Part shown: positions 1 through 8,412 of the stretch, one piece after another
How the letters are laid out: the number at the start of each line of letters is the position of its first letter
Position numbering within the stretch: the stretch's first letter is position 1
Source of the DNA: Neostapfia colusana
Lineage: Eukaryota > Streptophyta > Magnoliopsida > Poales > Poaceae
Direction: 5' to 3'
DNA: 64,000 nucleotides
NCBI GenBank assembly: GCA_030760725.1
Contig: JASWHV010000010.1
Coordinates: 39,561,760 to 39,625,759, forward strand
Translations under genes and position numbers: made by a program
Notes under the pieces: model-generated
Seen by the model: only the letters and a program-made list of their open reading frames with translations
The model's database searches: none
What the model was told of the DNA's origin: nothing

Positions 1-1035
1 TTACCCTTAACATCCAACAAACATGATTCCATTTGGGTGATCGTTGACCAACTAACCAAGTCAGCTCACTTCATCCCCGTGCATACACATTACCACGCCA
101 ACAGATATGCGGAGTTATATATTGCCAGGATTCTATGCTTGCATGGCGTACCCAAAACCATAGTCTCAGACCGAGGTGCATTGTTTGTGTCTCGCTTTTG
201 GGAGCAGTTACATGCTGCATTGGGTACTAAGCTGATCAGAAGCTCCGCTTACCACCCTCAGACAGATGGCCAGACAGAGAGAGTGAATCAAGTTCTGGAA
301 GACATGTTGAGAGCATGTGCCATCCACCATGGTAGGAACTGGGATGATCACCTACCATTGGCGGAATTCTCGTACAACAATGGCTATCAGGCGAGTATCA
401 AGATGGCACCCTATGAAGCTCTCTACGGTCGTAAATGCCGCACCCCATTAAACTGGTGCGAGTCCGGTGAAAGGGTCACATTCGGGGTTGATGTGGTGAA
501 CGACGCCGAAGAGCCCGTTTGGACGATCCAAGCTAATTTGAAAGCCGCTCAATCCCGACAGAAGAGCTATGCTGATAAGAGGCGTAGACCGTTGCACTTT
601 GACATTGGTGAACACGTGTACCTCCGCGTATCTCTAATGAAGGGCATGCACCGGTTTGGTGTGAAGGGGAAGCTCGCTCCCCGTTTCATAGGACCCTATG
701 CTATCACCGAGAAGTGTGGACCAGCGGCGTATAGATTGGAGCTACCGGCATCCCTTGCTGGTGTCCATGATGTTTTCCATATTTCGCAACTGCGGAAATG
801 TTTAAAGCATACAACTGCTGTTCCTACCAAAGACATCGGCGAGTTGCAACCGGACATGACATATGATGAATATCCGGTGGCAATTCTTGATGAGAAAGCC
901 AAAACCATGCGTAGCAGAACATTGTGGTTCTACAAAATACTCTGGAGCAACCACACCGCCGAAGAAGCGACGTGGCAGGGCGAGGAATTCCTTCGCTCAA
1001 ATTACCCGGAGTTCATGGCTTCTCAACACGGGTAA
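1..1035 (+). CDS. Element A: integrase C-terminal half plus chromodomain (partial gag-pol)
   Basis: The frame is open from the first base of the window, so this is the 3' end of a longer gag-pol gene. It covers the integrase catalytic core from just upstream of the second catalytic Asp (VSDRG, codon at 169-171) to the Glu in QTERVNQ (277-279), about 35 residues later, as in DD35E integrases. The GPF/Y-like segment follows (APRFIGPY, then VHDVFHISQL). The end is a chromodomain-like tail with LWFYKILWSNH and EEATW, which in chromoviruses is thought to direct insertion to heterochromatin. The stop is at 1033-1035, about 50 bases before a polypurine tract and LTR. The protein is close to the matching part of element B. 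No break is visible here; the 5' part of the gene is outside the window. Confidence 0.92.
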   Translation, partial: LPLTSNKHDSIWVIVDQLTKSAHFIPVHTHYHANRYAELYIARILCLHGVPKTIVSDRGALFVSRFWEQLHAALGTKLIRSSAYHPQTDGQTERVNQVLEDMLRACAIHHGRNWDDHLPLAEFSYNNGYQASIKMAPYEALYGRKCRTPLNWCESGERVTFGVDVVNDAEEPVWTIQANLKAAQSRQKSYADKRRRPLHFDIGEHVYLRVSLMKGMHRFGVKGKLAPRFIGPYAITEKCGPAAYRLELPASLAGVHDVFHISQLRKCLKHTTAVPTKDIGELQPDMTYDEYPVAILDEKAKTMRSRTLWFYKILWSNHTAEEATWQGEEFLRSNYPEFMASQHG

Positions 1036-1086
1036 GTCCCTACTACATCGCTATCTTTCCTTTTATAATCTCGGGACGAGATTCTT

Positions 1087-1101
1087 TTAAGGGGGGAGGG
1101 A
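1087..1101 (+). promoter_or_regulatory. Element A polypurine tract
   Basis: A purine run (TTAAGGGGGGAGGGA) directly precedes the TGTAAAAGCC start of the LTR. It is the expected plus-strand DNA primer site for reverse transcription and matches the tract at the same place in element B. Confidence 0.85.
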
Positions 1102-3715
1102 TGTAAAAGCCCAAGAAAAAGGGACTTACAAAAATTTTTCATCACCTCACAACACCACAGTTTGGTGGTGAATATCTTGTGAAGAATTGTGAAGAGCAAG
1201 TAACCTCCATCAAGAGGGTATTAGTTCAAACTTCCTACACATATGATAAAACATAAAAGGGTAATTCAAAACTGTTGCATTCAAATTCATGGTTGCAGCA
1301 GCTAACACAAGGATCAAAGTGCATATTTGGATTCCTTAGGTCCAAATTAGTGGGGAGGCAAAGTATCAATAATTTTTGAAAAGGCTTGCTACCCATTTTT
1401 CCAAAAAGGATCTAAATGTGCAAAGAATTCAAATATACATTTGAACTTGGGGGGAAATTTGCCCAACCATGCAAATGTAGGTCAGTTTGAAACTCCAAAC
1501 ATTTGAATTCATCCCTTGCCAAGTTTTGGAGATCTTTTGAGAGGAGGGGGAGCACTGACTATTGGGACCACTTGTCATTGGAGGAAAAATAAACAATTGC
1601 AAAAGTCCTCAGTGAAGCACACGGTCGTTGATTGATTTCCTCCCACGCGAAGTTACCGAGCAGCCGACACCACTGCGGGTGACAACGAGGAGCAGCCGGC
1701 AGCCACCTCCTCTGAAAATTCCGTGCGCTGGAGAGCTGCCTGGCGTCTTTGCCCCGCTGCCGCGCCTCTGTTATCCCACGGGACTGAAGAACGTCGCCTG
1801 TTCTTTCCCTTCGCGCAAGAAACCCCGAGCTCGCCGCCACCTCTGGGAAATCATCGGGAGCCAGCTCAAACTGTGACACAGCTCCCTCCGACCTGCACAA
1901 CAGAGCTACGCCCTCGTTCCTCACCTTCCCAGCACGAGAGCTAGCAAGCTCCGGCAGTGTCCGAGCCCTGAATTCCGTTGTCCGCGGCAAGCCAGGACTA
2001 ACCGGCGACCGGGCGCACGTGGACAGCCTACACCAGGCCCTTTCACTCCCAAGCAGGGACATCCCCGGACACGCCAGTGAGCACTGCTGCTTCCACCTAA
2101 ACCACAAGACCAGCCGTGAACCACCGAGCAAGAATTTGGAGAAACTTCGCCGGCGACCACAGGACGATGTTCCGGTATGAGATCTCCGAATTCCCACTCC
2201 CTTCTCGTCGTCAGTTCACTATACTGTGCTCACAGGAGCTAGACTCGATGGCGCCCAAGTTTGCTTTGCAACCCTAGCTTAGTTTTGGCTGTAGCCGGCG
2301 TATTTCCTGGTTTTCCAACCGCGGTTATGGCGGGAAGGGTCGGGCTCACGGTGACGGCTAGGTTAGAGCTCTTCCCGAACCCTGGCATGGCCTTGTCGAC
2401 CTTATCTGAGATCCCCCGGTGCTGTAGAACCCTTCCACCGAGGTTTTGGCGGGCTGAGTTGGCCGGGGGGCATAACCGAATGGAGTCCGAGCCGCGGCAC
2501 CGTCGCCGTCTAGGTTAGGGCCACCGCCGACCGGAGCAGTCGGTGCCATCGTGTTCAGCGCATGAAAGTAGGCCCAGGCGGCGAGTTTCCGGCCGAGAGG
2601 CGGTCGGGAAGCCAAGTCCGGCGAGCTTCAGAGGTGTGCCGGCGAGGGGGCGGCGCGGGAAAAAGGGCGGGCGCGAGAAAGAAGATGAGCCGGCCGGGCC
2701 CGCTCGTCAGTCCCTCGATGCACAGCGTGGGGATTTTGTGTTGCATCGGATCAACTGTGACCACGCAGAGAACAGTCCTGTGGCCCCGTGTGGCGCAGCC
2801 GAGGTGGTGACACGTGGGGGCCGAGCCCGCTGTCAGAAATTTGAACTTTTCCCCGGTTAATTCAAATTCCAGAAATTCCCCAAACTTTAGAACCCCATAA
2901 CTTTTGCTAGGAAGCTCCAAATTTAGTAATTCAAATTGGGTTAGATTCATATTGCCTAGCTCTATCCAAATATACAACCCAATTTGTACGAAACAAAATA
3001 ATTAATTCTGGAAAATTCTTTAAAGCTTTTCAGCAAATGAATTCTAGAGAGAGTTTGGTTCATACAAAATTCTCTAAATTTTGCCAGAATGTTCTTTAGG
3101 ATGTTAGTGAACCCCTGTAAAAGTTTTAGACCATTTTGAGTTGATTTGATCAGAGCAATTCAAATTGGAAGGTGCTGTGTTCATTTGAATACAGAAACAT
3201 TTTCAGAGAATTTCCAAAAAACTTGGAAATTTAGTTCTGGGCAAATCTTAGCTCCAAAAATGCTATGAAAATTTAGGCAAACTCTATGAGCTATAATTGA
3301 AATTGTAGTTCACTAAGTTGGGCATGAACAGGGGTGTTACCTCATAATTAATTCTTCTTTACTTATTTGCTAAGAGAATTATTCCGAGCAAACCACTCAA
3401 TGAAAAGTGCTAATGTTTGGTTCAGAGGGTTTTCTTGTGACAAAGAACTCACACAAAACTTCTCAGCTCCATTGGAGCTCTGGATCACCTCTGTCCTGTT
3501 TAACCACTTGAGGGATTAATATGGAAAAGGGGGGAAACCACTTAGCACTTAACCATGTGCTTAGGTCTAAGCCCAAACCACCAACACCCAGTTCATCTTT
3601 AAATTCTTAAACAGAGTTCCAGTTGTTAGAGACTGGTTATCAGAACTAATAGCAGAAATATTACCCTAAACTCAAGTGCATATTCATTAACATGTAGTAT
3701 TTTATTAACGTGTAG

Positions 3716-3806
3716 TCGCTGAAGGCGAGGAGACTCCGGAAGTGCTGGACTTGCTACTTCCGGAAGAAGAACTAACCCCTGACCGGCAGCAACAAGGCAA
3801 GCCCCG
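3716..3806 (+). other. Conserved exon-like segment 1 in LTR A
   Basis: This 91-base open segment encodes an acidic peptide containing EETPEVLDLLLPEEE and ending QQQGKP. It follows a 3'-splice-like GTGTAG and precedes CCCCG/GTTTGC. It is exactly as long as its counterparts in B and I and keeps their frame, although about 17 of 29 codons differ from B, five of them silently. Coding function is inferred. Confidence 0.5.
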
Positions 3807-3995
3807 GTTTGCAATAACTCTTTTATAAAGTTTTTACTTTGTTTACATACGTAGGGTGAAGTATGTATGTGCATTAGGTATAGGATGATTGAAACCCCAC
3901 TTGCATAACCAAAGGTTCCTAAAAGAGTGAGGGTAGTGTCTAAGACCTCGAGTAGACAGGCTATGCTTAGTGATTCATAGGACTTCGGTACTAGT

Positions 3996-4016
3996 CGAGT
4001 AGTTGGAATCTACTCG
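3996..4016 (+). other. Conserved LTR stem-loop (CGAGTAG/CTACTCG), copy A
   Basis: A perfect 7-bp stem with a 7-base loop (TTGGAAT). The same hairpin occurs at the equivalent place in LTRs B, I, H, E and, imperfectly, C. Confidence 0.6.
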
Positions 4017-4361
4017 TGAGATAGGCTTGGGACACACGGGTTCGGTTGAGTGATGTGAGATCACTTTAGTAATGAAAATGAGACTAGGCAGGGGCTAGGG
4101 CGCAGCAAGAGGAAGTCTTTTGTGCGCATCCCTGTCCGTGTCGATTGAGGACCGATACATGTGCGGCCCACGCTGATCAAGTTTGAACGTACCGAAGGCA
4201 TATCGGATATATGGGCGCCGATAAACCGATGTAGCCTAAACCTCCGGGCGTCGAGGCATAGCACACCGATTTATAGGTGTAGGTTGAGGGCAGCAAGGTG
4301 GAAATCTGACAACGGGCATAGAGAGATGCTCCGTGTGGGGAACCTCCTGCTCGTTTCGGTG

Positions 4362-4366
4362 CGACC
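4362..4366. repeat. Target-site duplication of element B (left)
   Basis: CGACC immediately precedes the 5' LTR of B and is repeated at 19803-19807 immediately after the 3' LTR. This proves both ends of B and shows it inserted as one unit. Confidence 0.97.
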
Positions 4367-5006
4367 TGTAAGGGCCTCAGTTTTTGACACCCATTTGCAG
4401 TGTTCATCCCCACACCACACACCTCATTTGAGGAAAAATGATGAACACAAATAAAGAGCAAGTAACAATTATCAACATGCTCATTAGGGAACAAACTCAC
4501 ACATTGCAAAAGTGGTACTTCCCACATGTGATATAGATGGGCTGGACATATGAAAACTCCTACACTTTGCCAAGGATGTCCATGCCAAGTTTCACCCAAA
4601 TTCAAAACATTTTTGAGGTCATCTTGGGTGTAGATAGGAAAGGGGCAGTTTGAAAACATATTCAAATTCAAACTGTTTTCACCCACTGAATTTAAAAGTG
4701 GAAGGCATATTCTTGCTCAGCACATTTTTGTGAGCTCACACACCAATTTTCACTCCATTTGGAGTTGATCTTGACATGAGCTAAGGGGGAGAAATTCAAA
4801 CTTTATTTGAATTTCAAACTGCACTTGTGCTGAAATTCATTCAAACCAAACCTCATTTGAACTTTGATCAATTCAAATGGCTCTTGGGTGAATAATTTGA
4901 GTTGCCAAGGGTAGAATAGGGTTCACTGTTTACCACAGCTGTTAGGAATAAATTTCAGAGGTTAAAAGAGGAGTGGGACCCACATGTCAGCCTCAGCCTC
5001 AAAGCA

Positions 5007-5034
5007 AACCGACTGAACCACAGTTCAGTCGGTT
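5007..5034 (+). promoter_or_regulatory. 12-bp palindrome upstream of the TATA-like motif, element B 5' LTR
   Basis: AACCGACTGAAC and its exact complement are separated by CACA, about 90 bases upstream of the TATA-like motif. It could be a dimeric protein-binding site or a cruciform. The LTR of I has a shorter inverted repeat (CCGAGT/ACTCGG) in the same region. The identical copy in the 3' LTR of B is at 16397-16424. Confidence 0.45.
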
Positions 5035-5122
5035 CCCGGCTGTTGTGCGCGCGCGCCACCGAAGGGGCCGGCCGGCGCCAGCTCCTGCTGCGTGCCCCAA
5101 GCCGGAGGCCAGCCGGCCGAGC

Positions 5123-5130
5123 TATTTATT
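5123..5130 (+). promoter_or_regulatory. Candidate TATA box, element B 5' LTR
   Basis: TATTTATT followed by a CCCTCCCC stretch, at the change from AT-rich to GC-rich sequence. It is a weak match and I do not see it in LTR I, so it is only a candidate. Confidence 0.3.
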
Positions 5131-6920
5131 CCCTCCCCGGCGTGCCTCAGTCACCATTTCCCCGAGCTACCGACGTGCGCGACTGCTTTTCCCACTGCCA
5201 TCGCCGCCGCTCGAGTTCCTGCTTGATCAAGCCGATCGCAGCTCCCTCTTTCCATTCCAAGGTCCCAGCAAGGTACTAGCAACCATCCTCCATCCTTCCC
5301 ATTGATAGAAATCGATTGAAACCGAGTGATATCGGCTGTGCCGAAAGATCAAACTCGGAACTGGAAACCGCCGCACCTCGGGCTCTCGTGGACAGCCCAA
5401 CCTGGGCGTTGTCACGCCCGAGCCAAGGCACCCTTGGACGCGCAAGTGATCGGTGCTGCTCATCCCCGAGCCACAGCTCGAGTGGTTGCTCACCGGCGGC
5501 GAATTTCCACTTTTCCCCTTTCTGTGTGCAGAACGACCCTCGGGTACGATTCTGTTTAATTCGTGCTCTAGAAAGGATTAGAGGGCCTCAGGCCACTCCC
5601 ACACGAACTAGACACGGTGACGCACAAGTTGCCTTCACAACTCTGGGCCGGAGAACTTCTGTGCCCGGCGTAATTCAAGGTCTACTAATGGCGGAACGCA
5701 CGGGGGGTATCGGGCGCACGGTGAGGACCTATTTCGGGCCTTCCCCGAGCTGCCCCGAGTTCATGTCGACCTTCTCTGAGGTCCACTGATGCTCCCCGAC
5801 CGGTTTCCCAAGTAGCTGAGGCACTAGGAGCATCAGCCGACATGGCCGAAGTCGTTCCGATATGGCGGCTCGTCGCCGACCATGCTCCGGCCGTTGTCAT
5901 GAGCAGCTGACCCTCGGATCATGTTCCCCAAGTAAAAGTAGGCAGGGGCGGCCAGAATCAAGAAGTTTGAAGCTGTACAGCAGCCGGCGGCGAGCTCTCC
6001 GGCGAGGTCCCTCGGCGGCGGAGCGCGGGTGTCGCGAGGTTGAAGAAGGGGGTGGACCCCAGCTGTCAGCGGCCGATATTTTGAATCGGGATTCGGCTGC
6101 GGCCGGGATCGGGTGTGCTGGCGCGCAAAAGCCCTGTGGGCCGCGGTGTGCTGTCGCTTCGGCGTGCGACGCGTGTCTCCTGGGCCCACGCGCGAGTTTA
6201 AACTTTTCCCCGATTTTCAGATTTCCTTCAAACTTCAAATCCTTATAACTTTGGCTAGAAAGCTCCAAATTGAGTGAACCAAATTTTGCTGGATTCTGCT
6301 CTTTGAGTACTTTCCAGAAAATCAAGTGTCACTTCATGAGATTCCTTAATTCTCCAGAATTAATTCCTTAAAGTTTAAACTGTTAGGAATTTTAACTGGA
6401 GAATCATTTGGAGGAAAATCCTGAAATTTTGCTGAGATGTTCACCAAAATATCCTTGAACTACCATAAAAATTTCAGATCCATTTGAGCTCATTTAGTCC
6501 ACCTAATGGTGTGATTAGTAAAACTGTTCCAGAGAAAATAGAAAATGTTCAGAAACATTTTCAGAATTTTCTCTGAAATTGTTTAGCTCATATCTTTAGT
6601 TAGAGACTTCCAAATTAAGTGAGACCAATTCCATTAGAACCCTCTGAAAATCTAGTTTTCAGAAAGTCATAGTTTGTTTCATGAAAATACCTAGAACACC
6701 CTAAAAGCCTTTAATTAAGGTCAAGGACATAATTATTTGTGGAGGGCTCAAATGAGCTTTGCTGCAACTAAAACTTGACCAAGTCTCTGTTTAGGTTGTA
6801 ACCAAGCCACAGTAAAAGTTTCACAGTCATTAGGTCTATCTAGTAAAGGTTATAGACTTCACAACTTCAAAGTTAATACAAAAGCATTTAATTAATACAT
6901 ACATTGTTCTTATCATGTAG

Positions 6921-7011
6921 TCGCTAAGGTCGAGGAGGAACCCGAAGTCCTAGACTTCGTTACTCCGGAGGAACAGCTAGCCTACGACCAAGAGCAGCAA
7001 GGCAAGCCCCG
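6921..7011 (+). other. Conserved exon-like segment 1 in LTR B
   Basis: A 91-base open segment after CATGTAG, encoding a peptide with VEEEPEVLDF, then TPEEQ, and ending EQQGKP before CCCCG/GTTTGC. Counterparts occur in A (3716), I (49221), H (59618) and, on the minus strand, C (20998-21080). Its identical copy in the 3' LTR is 18311-18401. It may be an exon of a spliced LTR transcript; direct joining to segment 2 does not keep the frame, so the exon structure is unsolved. Confidence 0.5.
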
Positions 7012-7194
7012 GTTTGCATTAACCATTTTATAAATTTTTATTGTTTTGAGCACATACTTGTTTTCTTTATGTTGTGCATCAGAGTCTTGTTTGGAAACCC
7101 CACTGCATAGCCAAGAAAACCATGGGTTGGGGTTTAGGATTGCAAACCCCGTTAGCCACTGCATTGCTAGGATAGAGTAGGATTCGGTACAAGT

Positions 7195-7214
7195 CGAGTA
7201 GTTGGAACTACTCG
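7195..7214 (+). other. Conserved LTR stem-loop (CGAGTAG/CTACTCG), copy B
   Basis: A perfect 7-bp stem with loop TTGGAA. It is shared with A, I, H, E and C. The identical 3' LTR copy is at 18585-18604. Confidence 0.6.
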
Positions 7215-7854
7215 CGAGAATAGGCTAGAGGCACATTGCTCGGGTAGAGATAGCACATGATACACATGGCAAGAAAATGAGACCGAGCGGAGAGTAAGGG
7301 CAGCAGGACTTTGGGGCCTGTGTGCTGTAGCTCCGCTTGTGTCGATTGAGGACCGAGCCGTGTGCGGGCCTGTTGAACAAGCTAGAACAGTACCGAAGAC
7401 CTACCGGCTATATGGGAACCGGGAAACTGATGTAACTCGGGTAGCTGGGTATTGAGGCATTGCCCGTCGTTCAGAGGGTAGGTTGAGAGCTCGAGGTGTA
7501 AATCAGCTGGCGGCACAGAGATGCGCGTGCAGGGACCTCTTGCTCGGGACGATGGGACCGGTTCAATATTTGGCTAACGGGTGAAAGGTAGTCGCGTACG
7601 GCGTCCGTGATGGTTGTTGTAGGCAACATCGAGTACGGGCGTACGTGACGGGTTGTTCGGGTAACCCTGCAGGTGTAAATCGATTATAATCGCCGTCCCT
7701 CGCGGTCAGTGAGTACCACTTGTTCACTGTACCGTGACGTAGAAAGAACAGGCTAGTTACATGTTAAAATGTTGCTGATTGAAAGTTGGATATTGATTGT
7801 TAATGATATGTTGTAGCTTAGTGCTAACTAAAGTTCTTTTCAACTTTGGGCAAA

Positions 7855-7903
7855 GTACATGAGAGAAATGCGTTTCTTGTTTGATTGCGGCTCTCTCATG
7901 TGC
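7855..7903 (+). other. Conserved LTR stem-loop with invariant loop, copy B
   Basis: GTACATGAGAGA (7855-7866) pairs with TCTCTCATGTGC (7892-7903), 12 pairs with one G-U. The 25-base loop contains GTTTCTTGTTTGATTG. Diverged LTRs I, G, H and E keep this loop but have different, still complementary stems. The identical 3' LTR copy is 19245-19293. Confidence 0.75.
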
Positions 7904-8092
7904 CTTAGCGTAAAGTTCTCCACAACCTGCTGCTAAAACTTGAAAGTAAGGTTCTACTAATTAGGCGAGTCCTTGCAAATGATTTTTACCTCATGCAACC
8001 CATCACCCTCATGTAGAAGTTTCATGTTTAGGTGAGACGGGTCAGACTTGCTGAGCCTTCGTGCTCACTGCTTGTGTTTGAAGCTTTTGCAG

Positions 8093-8181
8093 GGTTCTAT
8101 GAGGAAGGGACTCCCGAAGAGGAGACGGAACCCCAGGAGGGGAACCCCGTCGAGTGGGAGTCGTGCACGCCGCAGAGTTAG
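8093..8181 (+). other. Conserved exon-like segment 2 in LTR B
   Basis: This follows a good 3' splice site (GAAGCTTTTGCAG). Read with two leading bases it encodes an acidic peptide (FYEEGTPEEETEPQEGN, then VEWESCTPQS) ending in TAG at 8179-8181. LTRs A (20264-20362) and H (60785-60870) have matching segments with the same phase and similar ends. A possible donor (AAA/GTAAGG) lies about 150 bases upstream. The 3' LTR copy is 19483-19571. Confidence 0.45.
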
Positions 8182-8285
8182 TGTGCGAGTGTGCTAGCAA
8201 GGACACGTTCGAGGGCTGAACGTGCACTTGATGCTTAGTCTACGCCCGCGAGTGTGGACTAAACTTATTTTGATGTAAACATGTT

Positions 8286-8308
8286 AATAAACTTGTTTAT
8301 GTAATAAA
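8286..8308 (+). terminator. Polyadenylation signals, element B 5' LTR
   Basis: Two AATAAA hexamers (8286-8291 and 8303-8308) lie about 105-125 bases before the LTR end. The identical 3' LTR copies (19676-19681 and 19693-19698) would serve the full-length transcript. Confidence 0.65.
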
Positions 8309-8347
8309 GCTTCCGCTTCCGCTTTGTACCTTTGACGTGTGTTATAC

Positions 8348-8368
8348 GGTGTTGTGCAACGCAGCACC
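8348..8368 (+). other. Conserved stem-loop after the poly(A) signals, copy B
   Basis: GGTGTTG (8348-8354) pairs with CAGCACC (8362-8368) around a 7-base loop. Seven LTR positions in the window keep this structure, with a C-G pair replaced by T-A between subgroups. The identical 3' LTR copy is 19738-19758. Confidence 0.7.
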
Positions 8369-8412
8369 CCTCAGCGTGATCCTGGCTCGACAGGACCAGT
8401 GGGGTCGTGTCA

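Larger units (their letters stand above)
1..4366 (+). mobile_element. Element A (Ty3/gypsy chromovirus), left visible part
   Basis: This contains the integrase end, polypurine tract and the first 3.3 kb of the 3' LTR of a plus-strand chromovirus. Element B interrupts the LTR; the rest of A resumes at 19808 and ends at 20621. The 5' LTR, gag, protease and reverse transcriptase lie left of the window. Homology with element B in both protein and LTR places A in the same group (Del/Tekay-like by my reading of the Gag and chromodomain style; lineage is inferred). Confidence 0.88.
1102..4366 (+). repeat. Element A 3' LTR, first segment
   Basis: The LTR begins TGTAAAAGCCC after the polypurine tract. 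It runs through an AT-rich start, a GC-rich block (about 1630-2830), a long AT-rich stretch, an exon-like segment (3716-3806) and a conserved stem-loop (3996-4016). It then stops at 4366, where element B is inserted. No gene is present; the many short reading frames here are not conserved between copies. With the second segment the LTR is about 4,079 bp. Confidence 0.88.
4367..8412 (+). repeat. Element B 5' LTR
   Basis: 4,046 bp, from TGTAAGGGCC to CGTGTCA. Order of contents: AT-rich U3; a 12-bp palindrome (5007-5034); a weak TATA-like motif (5123-5130); a GC-rich block to about 6200 with splice-like signals (for example an AAG/GTACTAG near 5272 and a TGTGTGCAG near 5552); AT-rich sequence; exon-like segment 1 (6921-7011); two stem-loops (7195-7214 and 7855-7903); exon-like segment 2 (8093-8181); two AATAAA signals; and a third stem-loop (8348-8368). 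If transcription starts after 5130 and ends after 8308, about 3.2 kb of the LTR is transcribed, with a very short U5. The start site is inferred. Confidence 0.95.

Noticed and set aside
1559..2977. Open frames of 70-212 codons in LTR A's GC-rich block (for example 212 codons on the minus strand at 1559-2197)
   Set aside because: Low-complexity Pro/Arg/Ser-rich translations with no counterpart in B, C, H or I.
5833..6325. Overlapping open frames of 118-142 codons on both strands in the GC-rich part of LTR B (also 17223-17715)
   Set aside because: They arise in GC-rich sequence with few stops, are the same in the two LTRs only because the LTRs are nearly identical, and are not kept in frame in A, H or I.
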